Origin: Gemmatimonadota bacterium
GTDB lineage: Bacteria > Gemmatimonadota > Gemmatimonadetes > Longimicrobiales > Longimicrobiaceae
NCBI GenBank assembly: GCA_019348475.1
Contig: JAHWJJ010000056.1
Location: 1 to 14,053 of the forward strand
DNA length: 14,053 bases
Direction: 5' to 3'
In this document: positions 1-6,955 of the stretch, piece after piece
Layout: the number at the start of each line of letters is the position of its first letter
Position numbering within the stretch: the stretch's first letter is position 1
The notes under the pieces: generated by a model
The model's database searches: none
What the model saw: only the letters and a program-made list of their open reading frames with translations
What the model was told of the DNA's origin: nothing
Program-made: the position numbers and the translations under genes

Positions 1-879
1 GAACTGCTCGGGGTAATGCACCGCGTCCTTGAGCAGCGTCGCGTGCTTCGGAATATCGACGACCGGTGGCCGAGGAAGGACCGTGATGGGCCGTGCTTGC
101 AGCAGATGGACGGTGCCCCCGGCGATCGCCCACTCGATGTCCTGGGGGGTACCGAGCTGCGCCTCGATTCGCTCCGCCAGCGCGGCGACCTCGAGCGCCT
201 GCGGCGCCGTGATCCCGCCGTCCGCTTCCTCCGTACAGCGCGCGGTGCCATCGGCGACCACCCACTCCTGCGGGGTGGCGAGGCCGGCGACGAGCCGCTC
301 CCCCAGGCCAGGGACGGCGCTCACCAGCGTCTCGCTCCGATCTCCGGTCACCGGATTGGCGGTGAAGGCCACGCCCGCGGAGTCGGCGGGAACCATCCGT
401 TGCACCAGCACGGCCATTCCCGTCCCGTCCCCCGACCCATGCGCCGCCTCGTACGCGTGCAGTCGGTCACTTGTCGCGGAAGCCACACAGACCGTGATCG
501 CCCGGCACACGGCGTCCATCCCGCGGACGTCGAGTACCGATTCGTACTGGCCGGCGTAGGAGGCGCCTTCGAGATCCTCGGCGGCGGCGGACGAGCGCAC
601 CGCCACCGGGCCCCCGCCGAGCCGCTCGAGACCGGAAGCGACCGCCTGGCGCAGTCCCTCGGGGATCGGATCGGAGGCAGCCTTCGAGATGCGCGCGCAG
701 GCCTCGACGGGAATCGCGAACCCCTCCGGAACGGGAAATCCACTCGCGAGGAGCCGAGCCAGGGTCGCCGCCTTGCGGCCGACCCGATCCGGGTCGCGTG
801 CGCGCGGGTCGTGGAGGAAGAGCAGGTCCACGCTCACCGCGTCGCTGCCGAACGCCTGCCGTGAAATCGTCGTCGTCAT
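1..879 (-). CDS. PEP-synthase/rifampicin-phosphotransferase-like enzyme, N-terminal part
   Basis: The first 293 codons of an ATP-grasp phosphotransferase with a PPDK_N (PEP/pyruvate-binding) domain; the rest lies beyond the left edge. Visible marks are the glycine/lysine segment GRKAATL (residues 34-40), GFPVPEGFAI (47-56), VAVRSSAAAEDLEGASYAGQ (92-111) with the ATP-phosphate arginine R95, AGVAFTANPVTGD (168-180), and DIEW plus QARPIT (247-250, 261-266) that close the ATP site. In this family ATP is split to AMP and Pi and a phosphate passes through a swivelling His domain to pyruvate or, in Rph enzymes, to the antibiotic. The segment after QARPIT (DAVHYPEQF) resembles Rph-type continuations more than PpsA, but the deciding domains are not in view. 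ATG at 877-879 is preceded at 6 bases by AGGAAGG. It is the third gene of the operon, 99 bases after the methyltransferase. Confidence 0.85.
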   Translation of the reverse strand, partial: MTTTISRQAFGSDAVSVDLLFLHDPRARDPDRVGRKAATLARLLASGFPVPEGFAIPVEACARISKAASDPIPEGLRQAVASGLERLGGGPVAVRSSAAAEDLEGASYAGQYESVLDVRGMDAVCRAITVCVASATSDRLHAYEAAHGSGDGTGMAVLVQRMVPADSAGVAFTANPVTGDRSETLVSAVPGLGERLVAGLATPQEWVVADGTARCTEEADGGITAPQALEVAALAERIEAQLGTPQDIEWAIAGGTVHLLQARPITVLPRPPVVDIPKHATLLKDAVHYPEQF

Positions 880-978
880 GACTCGCCTTCCTGGCTGTCC
901 AGCAGCCTCGGTCGAAGGAGTGGCTCGTGGTCGCGATCAATGGGCGCGATGGCGGAGCTTCGGAAGTTCGCCAGGGAA

Positions 979-1965
979 TCAGGGTGGCGGCGAAGCGGAG
1001 CGGCGGGCGATCCAGGCCGCCTCCCCGAGCGGGGCCGACGCCAGGTCGATGCGTTCGACGCGCGCCAGCCCCGCTTCCGCCAGCCACCCGATGATTCGCT
1101 CCTCGGGATGCGGGCCCCCGGCATCGCTGCGGAGCGCCAGGTGGAGCCGGTAGACCGCTCGGGCCAGGGCGCGGGTGGGCGGACCCGAGTCCGGCACGTC
1201 CACCACCACCAGGGTTCCTCGGTCCGCCAGCGCGATGCGCAGCCGCCGGAGGAGAGCCCGGGCAGCCTGCGGCGGCTCGAGCCGCAGTACGTTGGCGACG
1301 ACGATGCGATCGAAGCGTCCGGTCTCGAGCGGCACCTCGTGGTAGCTGCCGGCGAGGGCGTGGACGCGATCGCCCAGGCCGAGCGTGCGTGCGCGGCCGA
1401 GGAAGGCGGGGCACACCTCCGGCAGGTCGAGGCCCGCCACCCGCGTTCCTGGGTCGCGCCGGGCCATCTCCAGGCTCCAGACGCCCGAGCCGGCGCCGAC
1501 GTCGAGGATCTCGCGTGCCGGTCCCGCTCGCTCCGCGAGCTCGGCGGCGGCCCGTTCGAAGTAGCGGCCGAGGCGGCCCACCGCATCCCGGTAGCAGGCC
1601 TCGCGCTCCGCGGTGGCCCCACTCGACCAGGTCAGGTGCCGGCCCGTCCGCAGGTAATCCGCCACGCCCCGCCAGAGCTCGAGGGTCCCGGTGAGGCCTC
1701 CGGGCGAGTCGGTCTCGAGGGGCCGCAGCAGCGGACCGGCCACCCAGCACTCGCCCCGGCGCCCCGCCACGCCGAGCTCCGCGAGCACCGAAAGGACGCG
1801 CTCCACGGCTTCGGGGTCGAGCCCCTTCGCGCTCGCCAGATCGCGCGCGGGCAGCTCGGCGGCCACCAGGGCTTCCAGCAGACCCGTGGCCGATGCGCCC
1901 GCCAGGGACGCGACCACGCCGTCGAGCAGCCCCGCCTCGAATGCGAGCGTTCCGGTCGCGATCAC
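979..1965 (-). CDS. SAM-dependent methyltransferase with winged-helix dimerisation domain
   Basis: A 328-residue class I methyltransferase of the O-methyltransferase type (Methyltransf_2-like). Residues 1-110 form the helical/winged-helix dimerisation part (LLEALVAAELPARDLA, then VERVLSVLAELGV). SAM motif I is ILDVGAGSG (153-161), followed by the acidic ribose-binding D180 and a beta4-like IVVANVLRLE (221-230); LVVVDVPD (252-259) is the late strand. The histidine that serves as base in many members (VLHDW) is arginine here, R228, so the chemistry or substrate may differ. The GTG start overlaps the stop of the TetR gene by 4 bases, so translation is probably coupled. Such enzymes methylate small molecules such as polyketides; the substrate cannot be told from sequence. 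Confidence 0.85.
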   Translation of the reverse strand: MIATGTLAFEAGLLDGVVASLAGASATGLLEALVAAELPARDLASAKGLDPEAVERVLSVLAELGVAGRRGECWVAGPLLRPLETDSPGGLTGTLELWRGVADYLRTGRHLTWSSGATAEREACYRDAVGRLGRYFERAAAELAERAGPAREILDVGAGSGVWSLEMARRDPGTRVAGLDLPEVCPAFLGRARTLGLGDRVHALAGSYHEVPLETGRFDRIVVANVLRLEPPQAARALLRRLRIALADRGTLVVVDVPDSGPPTRALARAVYRLHLALRSDAGGPHPEERIIGWLAEAGLARVERIDLASAPLGEAAWIARRSASPPP

Positions 1966-2615
1966 GTCGCCTCGGCGTTGCCGCTGCCGTCCCCGGAGCC
2001 GGGCGCGCCCTCCACCCCGGTATCGCCATCCCGAAGCGCCGCCACGATCAGCCCGACGGCCCAGCCGACCGCCAAACCCGACTCGGCGCCGTCGAAGCCG
2101 AACTCATCCTTCATCATCCGCCAGCTCTCCGAACTCACGAGATGGTGGAGCACGGCCGCCACCCGGCGGCGGCCCGCGCTTGAGAGATGTTCCGTGGCCT
2201 CCTCGAGCACGCCCTGGAGCCAGCGCGCCCGCTTCGCCCGCTCCCGCCTGCGCACCTCCTGCCCGAGATCCGTCTGAAGCCGCGCGCGCACCAGGTTCTC
2301 GTGCGCATCGAACAGGGCGAACAGCCTCGAAGGAGCCTCCGGCAGCTCCTCTGGACGCTCCGGCTCTGCCTGCAGGTTCAGCGCGGCGAAGCGCGTGTCC
2401 AGCCCCTCGATCAGTGCTTCGAGGTCAGGGAAGTGCCGGTACACCGTCCGCTCCGCCACCCCCGCGCGCCGGGCGGCCGCAGCCACCGAAAAGGTGTGCA
2501 GCCCTCCCTCGGACATCTCCTCCACCACGGCGTCGAGGATCTTCTCGCGCGTCTGCTCGGCTTGCTCGCGGCGCAAGGGGCTGCGATAGTCGCGTGTCTT
2601 GTTCGCTGTATTCAT
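1962..2615 (-). CDS. TetR/AcrR-family transcriptional regulator
   Basis: A 217-residue TetR-type repressor. The N-terminal DNA-binding domain is clear: EQTREKILDAVVEEMSEGG, then the helix-turn-helix FSVAAAARRAGVAERTVYRH (42-61). The C-terminal ligand/dimer domain is divergent. I place the start at the ATG 2613-2615; a TTG at 2649-2651 would add 12 residues, but that TTG is the first part of a good -35 box, so it is unlikely to be translated. No Shine-Dalgarno precedes the ATG, consistent with a leaderless message. As first gene of the operon with the methyltransferase and phosphotransferase, it probably represses itself and both enzymes until a small ligand, perhaps their substrate, binds. 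Confidence 0.85.
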   Translation of the reverse strand: MNTANKTRDYRSPLRREQAEQTREKILDAVVEEMSEGGLHTFSVAAAARRAGVAERTVYRHFPDLEALIEGLDTRFAALNLQAEPERPEELPEAPSRLFALFDAHENLVRARLQTDLGQEVRRRERAKRARWLQGVLEEATEHLSSAGRRRVAAVLHHLVSSESWRMMKDEFGFDGAESGLAVGWAVGLIVAALRDGDTGVEGAPGSGDGSGNAEAT

Positions 2616-2631
2616 GTCAGTAATGATGACA
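2615..2631. promoter_or_regulatory. Candidate TetR operator
   Basis: Perfect 5-base arms TGTCA and TGACA separated by 7 bases, ending at the A of the TetR start codon and covering its -10 box. Position and symmetry fit autorepression by the TetR protein. The arms are short, so this is a candidate only. Confidence 0.4.
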
Positions 2632-2651
2632 CCATGACCCGACGCCGTCAA
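2623..2651 (-). promoter_or_regulatory. sigma70-like promoter of the TetR operon, leaderless
   Basis: On the minus strand, TTGACG (2651-2646) is a 5/6 match to the -35 consensus. It is followed after exactly 17 bases by CATCAT (2628-2623), a 4/6 match to the -10. The expected start of transcription is about 2615-2616, that is at the ATG itself, which explains the lack of a ribosome binding site. Confidence 0.5.
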
Positions 2652-2745
2652 GGGTGGTGTTTACGCGAGAGGAGGTCCGGGCCCGCCGCCGCGATGCGGC
2701 CGCGCGTTCGCTCGGCGAAAGTGTTTTGGCGCAGCCCGATGTGTT

Positions 2746-2850
2746 CTGCAGCCACTCCATCGTGAACAGCGTCCGCCCGATTCGACCCAGCTCCCGGAGC
2801 GCCACCGCCAGCCCGTTCTGCCGAGGGGAGTTACCGAGCTTCCGGAGCAC
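2746..2850 (-). pseudogene. Tn3-family transposase fragment
   Basis: A 35-codon stretch reads [20 protein letters not shown] and then [15 protein letters not shown]. This matches, from memory of the family, the conserved segment of Tn3-type TnpA near its C-terminal part ([29 protein letters not shown]). Homology stops abruptly on both sides: an in-frame stop lies 7 codons upstream, and downstream no frame continues with the expected LRRRVxAGLNKGEA. No terminal inverted repeat is visible. It is a relic of a transposon that once lay here. Confidence 0.7.
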
Positions 2851-2948
2851 GGCACTTCCTTGTGTACCTCAACAGGATCGTGGCGGGGGCGGCGCTCGTG
2901 GCCGCGCGCGAGGGCAGGGTCGCGACGCGGCGACGGAGCGGTGGAACC

Positions 2949-3575
2949 TCATGCTTTGAACAGGAGCTGTTGCAAGGCGGACGTCAGCCAGTCCGCATAG
3001 CGAGAGACCGACCAGCCTCGTTCCCGGATGAAGAGCCGATAGGTATCTGGGCCGGTAAAGGCCCAGAGAATGTCGGCCGCTTCGTGCTCTTGCAGGCCTG
3101 GGCTCAGGGCATCCAGCCTCACCCACTCTCGAACGAGCGGGGCCTGTCCCCCACACCGTCGGTCCTCCCCCTCCCGCCATGCCGACGCCAGATCGGCATC
3201 GGCGCTCCCTGCAGCACGAAGCACCTCGAGGACGTCACCGGTCCCCTGAAACAGTCTGACGTTGAAGTCGACGACGTGCCGGAGCTGCCTGGGTGGATCG
3301 TTTGCGCTCTGCCGAAGTTGCTCGCGCAGCCCCGGCAGGTCCGCCTCCCGCTCCACTTCGTCGAGGAGAGCGAAAAGGACCGTGCGCTTCGACCCGAACG
3401 TGGCGTAGAAGGTCTGCACGGCGACACCGGCATCGCTCGTGATGGACTCGATCGTCGTGGCCGCGTACCCCCTCTGGGCGAACAGCTTTCTCGCACTGGC
3501 GGCCAGCCGCCGCCGCGTCGCCTCCGCCTGCCGGCGACGCCGCGGCGAATCGTAGGTTCGCTTGACTTCTCCCAT
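2949..3575 (-). CDS. TetR/AcrR-family transcriptional regulator
   Basis: A 208-residue TetR-type regulator. The DNA-binding domain is typical: ATRRRLAASARKLFAQRGYA (19-38), then IESITSDAGVAVQTFYATFG (42-61) as helix-turn-helix, with SKRTVLFALLDE after it. The C-terminal part is probably the ligand-binding and dimerisation domain. I use the ATG at 3573-3575; the frame is open for 18 codons upstream, but those codons (C-, S- and T-rich) lie in the divergent promoter region. No clear Shine-Dalgarno is present and the likely promoter puts the transcript start close to the ATG. The gene diverges from a membrane protein gene 76 bases away, the usual layout for a repressor and its target. Confidence 0.85.
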   Translation of the reverse strand: MGEVKRTYDSPRRRRQAEATRRRLAASARKLFAQRGYAATTIESITSDAGVAVQTFYATFGSKRTVLFALLDEVEREADLPGLREQLRQSANDPPRQLRHVVDFNVRLFQGTGDVLEVLRAAGSADADLASAWREGEDRRCGGQAPLVREWVRLDALSPGLQEHEAADILWAFTGPDTYRLFIRERGWSVSRYADWLTSALQQLLFKA

Positions 3576-3583
3576 GAGGCAGA

Positions 3584-3612
3584 ATATTACTCCAGAAATC
3601 GATGTAGTGCAA
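3584..3612 (-). promoter_or_regulatory. Promoter candidate for the second TetR gene
   Basis: Minus strand TTGCAC (3612-3607, 3/6 to consensus), a 17-base spacer, then TAATAT (3589-3584, 4/6). Transcription would begin near 3576, almost at the start codon. The spacing is ideal but the hexamers are moderate. Confidence 0.35.
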
Positions 3613-3617
3613 CTACA
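3603..3617. promoter_or_regulatory. Palindromic operator candidate between divergent genes
   Basis: TGTAGT-GCA-ACTACA: perfect 6-base arms around 3 bases, placed between the TetR gene and the divergent membrane-protein gene and overlapping the -35 box of the TetR promoter. Binding by the TetR dimer here would control both directions. Confidence 0.55.
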
Positions 3618-3651
3618 ACTAAATTCCAACCGCTCTCACGGGAGGCCAGGG

Positions 3652-4343
3652 ATGAGCATCGTGGACAGCGAGATCCGGTCGGGTCGGATCGGCGGGCTGC
3701 TGATGGCCACCGCCGGCGTCGGGTTCTTTCTCTCGGGCGTATTGCATCCGCAGCCCCATGCGGATGTGCAGGGATTCCGCGATGCCATGACTTCCATGTT
3801 GTCGCACCCGCTGTGGCCCTGGGCCCACTGGATCGCCCTCGTAACGGGACTGCTCCTGACATGGCGGTCTGGTTGCTGGTGGACGCCGGCTGGGCGGCAG
3901 GCTCTGTTGCGGCGGGTGCGGGTGCGCGCCTGGCCATCGTCTCCACGCTGTTCATGAGCGTTCAGTGGGCGATCGAGATCGCGGCGCGTGGCGCGCTGGA
4001 GGCGTACGCGGCGAGCGAGGCCGCCCCGATGGTGGATCTGATCGACGTGATGCAAGCCGTCGGCTGGCCAGGACTCGGGCTCGGGTTCGGTCTGCTGGCG
4101 GCCGGCGTGCGCGGAGCGGCACCGCGCTGGATCACGATGCTGGGCGTGGTGGGTGCCGTGGCGATCGGGCTGGCGGGACTGCTCGCCCAGGGTCTCCACA
4201 TCCTGCAGGCGGGGGTACTCTTCCTTGGCGGGAATCTGCTGGCGCTTTGGATGGTCTGGGCGGGCATCCGCGCCGCCCGCGACCGCAGTGGGATCGCCTC
4301 CGGAGCACAGGCACCGGTGATCGGGGTCGGGGCTGCTCTGTGA
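3652..4343 (+). pseudogene. Multi-pass membrane protein, frameshifted
   Basis: A gene of about 230 codons for an unrecognised integral membrane protein, split by a frameshift. The first part (from ATG 3652, with GGAGG 6 bases upstream) reads to about HWIALVTGLLLT and would end at 3957. The remaining protein resumes in the -1 frame near 3860 as MAVWLLVDAGWAAG and continues to the TGA at 4341-4343. Restoring one base near 3858-3862, for example a second C in GACATGG, gives one continuous protein with several hydrophobic segments (GGLLMATAGVGFFLSGVL, HWIALVTGLLL, ITMLGVVGAVAIGLAGLLA, LQAGVLFLGGNLLALWMVW). It may be a true pseudogene, an assembly error, or two overlapping ORFs. It is divergent from, and probably controlled by, the adjacent TetR regulator. 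Confidence 0.65.
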
Positions 4344-4439
4344 TGAGGATAGGGAACAGGTGACCCACCGGCATTTCCGATCACACGAACCTGCTACGGG
4401 TGCCACTTCACGGGGGAGACTACTTCGGCGTGGTCACAT

Positions 4440-4471
4440 CCAGGGGACAGGGAACGCGCTCCTCCCCCTGG
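4440..4471. terminator. Weak stem-loop in the 4344-4509 spacer
   Basis: CCAGGGG (4440-4446) pairs with CCCCTGG (4465-4471) across an 18-base loop that can fold further. There is no T-run after it, so it is a doubtful terminator for the membrane-protein gene. Nothing else stands out in this 166-base spacer. Confidence 0.25.
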
Positions 4472-4509
4472 GCGACGTCATGGTTCCGTTTCTGCGGTAG
4501 GCGGGACGG

Positions 4510-4992
4510 ATGAAGATCGGCATCATCTCGGATACGCACGGGCTGCTGCGGCCGCAGGTGTTCGACGCGCTGCAGGGCGTGGAGCACGTTCTGCACGCGG
4601 GCGACGTGGGCGATCCCGACATCCTGGTCGAACTGGCCGCCCTCGCGCCGGTGACGGCGGTGTGGGGGAACGTGGACGGGATGCAGATCCGCGCGCGCGT
4701 TCCCGAGGTGGCGCGGCTGGAGCTGGGCGGGGTGCGGATCGCGATCATGCACGGGATGCAGCTCGGCTCGCCCACGCCGCAGAAGGCGGCCGCGGCGCAC
4801 CCGGATGCCGGGCTGGTGGTCTTTGGCCACTCGCACCGGCCCATCATCCAGCAGGTCGGCCCCACGCTGGCCGTAAACCCCGGCAGCGCGGGTCCGCGCC
4901 GCTTCAAGGACCCCGTGACGGTCGCCGTCGCGGAGATCGAGAACGGGAGGGTCCAGGCGCGGCTGATCGACCTCATCCCCCGAAAGCCCTGA
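4510..4992 (+). CDS. Metallophosphoesterase, YfcE/MJ0936 type
   Basis: A 160-residue calcineurin-like phosphoesterase of the short YfcE type. The complete two-metal site is present: SDTH (D8, H10), GDVGD (D32), GNVD (N54), MHG (H81) and GHSH (H107, H109). Known relatives hydrolyse phosphodiesters in the cytoplasm with Mn2+ or Ni2+; natural substrates are mostly unknown. No signal peptide is seen. The ATG has only a weak purine stretch (GGCGGGACGG) before it. It is the first gene of an operon: its stop lies 8 bases before the start of the first M28 peptidase, though no functional link between the two is evident. Confidence 0.88.
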   Translation: MKIGIISDTHGLLRPQVFDALQGVEHVLHAGDVGDPDILVELAALAPVTAVWGNVDGMQIRARVPEVARLELGGVRIAIMHGMQLGSPTPQKAAAAHPDAGLVVFGHSHRPIIQQVGPTLAVNPGSAGPRRFKDPVTVAVAEIENGRVQARLIDLIPRKP

Positions 4993-5000
4993 ATCCACCG

Positions 5001-6569
5001 GTGTTCATCAGACCCGCGACCGCGCTGCTGGCGCTTTCTTTGTGCGCGTCGTCCGCCGTCTCGGCCCCCGCACAGCAGGGGTGGACGACGGACGACCGCG
5101 TGCTGCGCGCCATCTGGGAGGAGGGGATGCAGCGGTCGCAGCTGGAGCCGCTGGCGCAGGCGCTGACGGATTCCATCGGACCGCGGCTGACCGGGTCGCC
5201 GGGGCAGCAGGCGGCGCACGCGTGGGCGGCGGCGCGGCTGGCCGGGTGGGGCGCCGAGGCGCGGGTGGAGCCGTACGGCACGTGGATCGGCTGGCGCCGC
5301 GGGACGGCGCACGTGGACCTGGTGCAGCCGCGGACGCGCACGCTGGAGGCGCGGCTGCTGGCGTACAGCCGCGGCACCGACGGGCCGGTCACGGGGGACG
5401 TGGTGCTGCTGCCGGAGGTGGCGGATTCGGCGGGGTTCGCGGCGTGGCTGCGCACGGTGCGCGGGCGCTTCGTCCTGGTGGACGCGGGGCCGGTCACCTG
5501 CCGGCCGATCGAGAACTGGCAGCAGTGGGCGCTGCCGGAGACGCTGCAGCGGCTCGCGCGGGAGGTGGCGCAGGCGGACAGCGCGTGGGCGCGGCGGCGG
5601 GCGCGCACGGGGGTGCGCGGGGTGCAGCTGATCCATGCGCTGGGCCAGGCGGGCGCCGCGGGGGTGCTGACGCAGGACTGGACGGGCGGATGGGGCACGT
5701 CGTACGTCCACATGGCCCTCACGCCCGCCGTCCCCGTGCTGAACGTGGGGTGCGAGGACTACGGCCTGCTCTTTCGCCTGGCCCAGCGCGGGCAGGGGCC
5801 CGCCCTCCGGGTGGACGCGCGCGCGGAGTACACGCCGCAGGCGCCCGCGATGAACACGGTGGCCATGGTGCGCGGCCGCCGGCTGCCGGACGAGTACGTG
5901 GTGCTGTCCGCGCACTTCGACTCCTGGGACGCGGCCTCGGGGGCCACGGACAACGCGAGCGGCGCGGTGGTGATGATGGAGGCCATGCGCATCCTCCGCC
6001 GCGTCTATCCCGCTCCGCGCCGGACCATCGTCGTGGGGCTGTGGGGCGGGGAAGAGCAGGGGCTCAACGGCTCGCGCGCGTTCGCGGAAGACCATCCGGA
6101 GGTGATCGCCGGGCTGCAGGCGCTGCTGAACCAGGACACGGGCACGGGGCGCATCGAACGCATCTCGCTGCAGGGCTTTGCGCAGGCCGAGCCCTTCTGG
6201 CGGCGCTGGCTGGGGCGCCTGCCGCCGGCGCTGTCGGAGGGGGTGGAGCTGGACGCGCCGGGGCTGCCCAGCGCGGGCTCCAGCGACCACTCGTCCTTCG
6301 TCTGCCACGGCGCGCCGGCGTTCTGGCTGCTGTCGAGGTCGTGGGACTACGGCACCTACACCTGGCACACGGACCGCGACACCTACGACAAGCTGGTGTT
6401 CGCCGACCTGCGCCGGAACGCGACCATGCTGGCGATGCTGGCCTACCTGGCCTCGGAAGACCCGCGCCGCGTCCCCCGCACCCTGCGCCAGCTTCCCGCG
6501 GACCCGGCGAGCGGGCAGCCTGGGCGCTGGCCCGCGTGCCAGCCGGCCACACGGACCATCGGCGGTTGA
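5001..6569 (+). CDS. Secreted M28-family zinc metallopeptidase (first copy)
   Basis: A 522-residue precursor beginning at GTG, with a signal peptide (residues 1-23, LLALSLCASSAVSAPA). The M28 catalytic domain is complete: H305 and D307 in SAHFDSW, bridging D317 in GATDN, the general base and zinc ligand E351/E352 in GGEEQG, D379 in NQDTG and H456 in WHTDRDTYDK. Residues of about 125-280, inserted before the catalytic core, are likely a PA-like lid region. Relatives are co-catalytic two-zinc aminopeptidases or carboxypeptidases acting in the periplasm or outside the cell. There is no Shine-Dalgarno; initiation probably depends on coupling to the upstream gene. It is paralogous along its whole length to the gene at 6956. 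The cleaved substrate is unknown. Confidence 0.88.
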   Translation: MFIRPATALLALSLCASSAVSAPAQQGWTTDDRVLRAIWEEGMQRSQLEPLAQALTDSIGPRLTGSPGQQAAHAWAAARLAGWGAEARVEPYGTWIGWRRGTAHVDLVQPRTRTLEARLLAYSRGTDGPVTGDVVLLPEVADSAGFAAWLRTVRGRFVLVDAGPVTCRPIENWQQWALPETLQRLAREVAQADSAWARRRARTGVRGVQLIHALGQAGAAGVLTQDWTGGWGTSYVHMALTPAVPVLNVGCEDYGLLFRLAQRGQGPALRVDARAEYTPQAPAMNTVAMVRGRRLPDEYVVLSAHFDSWDAASGATDNASGAVVMMEAMRILRRVYPAPRRTIVVGLWGGEEQGLNGSRAFAEDHPEVIAGLQALLNQDTGTGRIERISLQGFAQAEPFWRRWLGRLPPALSEGVELDAPGLPSAGSSDHSSFVCHGAPAFWLLSRSWDYGTYTWHTDRDTYDKLVFADLRRNATMLAMLAYLASEDPRRVPRTLRQLPADPASGQPGRWPACQPATRTIGG

Positions 6570-6579
6570 AGAGGAGGCG

Positions 6580-6900
6580 ATGGGGCAGATGGTGATCGTC
6601 GTCTACCGCCCCAGGCCGGGGCGCGAAGGCGAGCTGCTGGAGCTGGTGCGCGGCCACGTCCCGGCGCTGCGCGCGGAGGGGCTGGCGACGGCGCGGGCGC
6701 CGCTGGTCATGCGCGCGGCGGACGGCGCGCTGGTGGAGATCTTCGAGTGGACGTCGGCGGAGGCGGTGGAAGGCGCGCACCACAACCTGAACGTGCAGGC
6801 GATGTGGGGGCGCTTCGCGGAGGTCTGCGAGTACCAGACGCTGGCCGGCCTTCCCGAGGCGCAGCGCCTGTTCTCGCCGTTCGACCCGGTGGAGCTGTAG
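6580..6900 (+). CDS. Small ABM-like (dimeric alpha/beta barrel) protein
   Basis: A 106-residue protein that resembles the antibiotic-biosynthesis-monooxygenase/ferredoxin-like fold: a first strand MVIVVYRPRPGREGELLELV (residues 4-23), VPALRAEGLATARAPLVMRA, then VEIFEWTSAEAVEGAHHN and WGRFAEVCEY. Such proteins are usually dimers; some are cofactor-free oxygenases, many have no known activity, and no catalytic set is diagnostic here. The ATG has a strong GAGGAGG 2 bases upstream and sits 10 bases after the first peptidase stop. It is therefore co-transcribed between the two M28 copies, which is an unusual place for this fold. Confidence 0.75.
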   Translation: MGQMVIVVYRPRPGREGELLELVRGHVPALRAEGLATARAPLVMRAADGALVEIFEWTSAEAVEGAHHNLNVQAMWGRFAEVCEYQTLAGLPEAQRLFSPFDPVEL

Positions 6901-6915
6901 ATTCCCCCGAAACAC

Positions 6916-6933
6916 CCGCCGCCCGACCGGCGG
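6916..6933 (+). other. Intercistronic hairpin
   Basis: CCGCCG pairs with CGGCGG around a 6-base loop in the 55-base gap between the ABM-like gene and the second peptidase. No T-run follows, so it could influence mRNA stability or relative expression rather than terminate. Confidence 0.3.
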
Positions 6934-6955
6934 CATTCCACACCCGGAGAACTGC

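Noticed and set aside
467..2029. 520-codon minus-strand open frame
   Set aside because: Out-of-frame shadow of the methyltransferase and phosphotransferase genes; Arg/Gly/Pro-rich without motifs.
2616..2651. TTG start adding 12 residues to the first TetR
   Set aside because: The TTG is part of a good -35 box with a correctly spaced -10, so the segment is more likely promoter than coding.
2862..3850. 5' part of a 493-codon plus-strand frame ending at 4343
   Set aside because: Antisense to the second TetR gene; only the last 160 or so codons are real, as the second half of the frameshifted membrane protein.
4344..4509. Promoter for the phosphoesterase-peptidase operon
   Set aside because: No pair of hexamers with acceptable match and spacing could be found by eye.
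4434..6368. 644-codon minus-strand open frame
   Set aside because: Antisense to the phosphoesterase and the first peptidase; its product is rich in R, P, H and A with no domain, the usual shadow of a GC-rich gene.
5042..6595. 517-codon plus-strand frame
   Set aside because: Runs in another frame through the first M28 peptidase and is almost only G, A, R and P.
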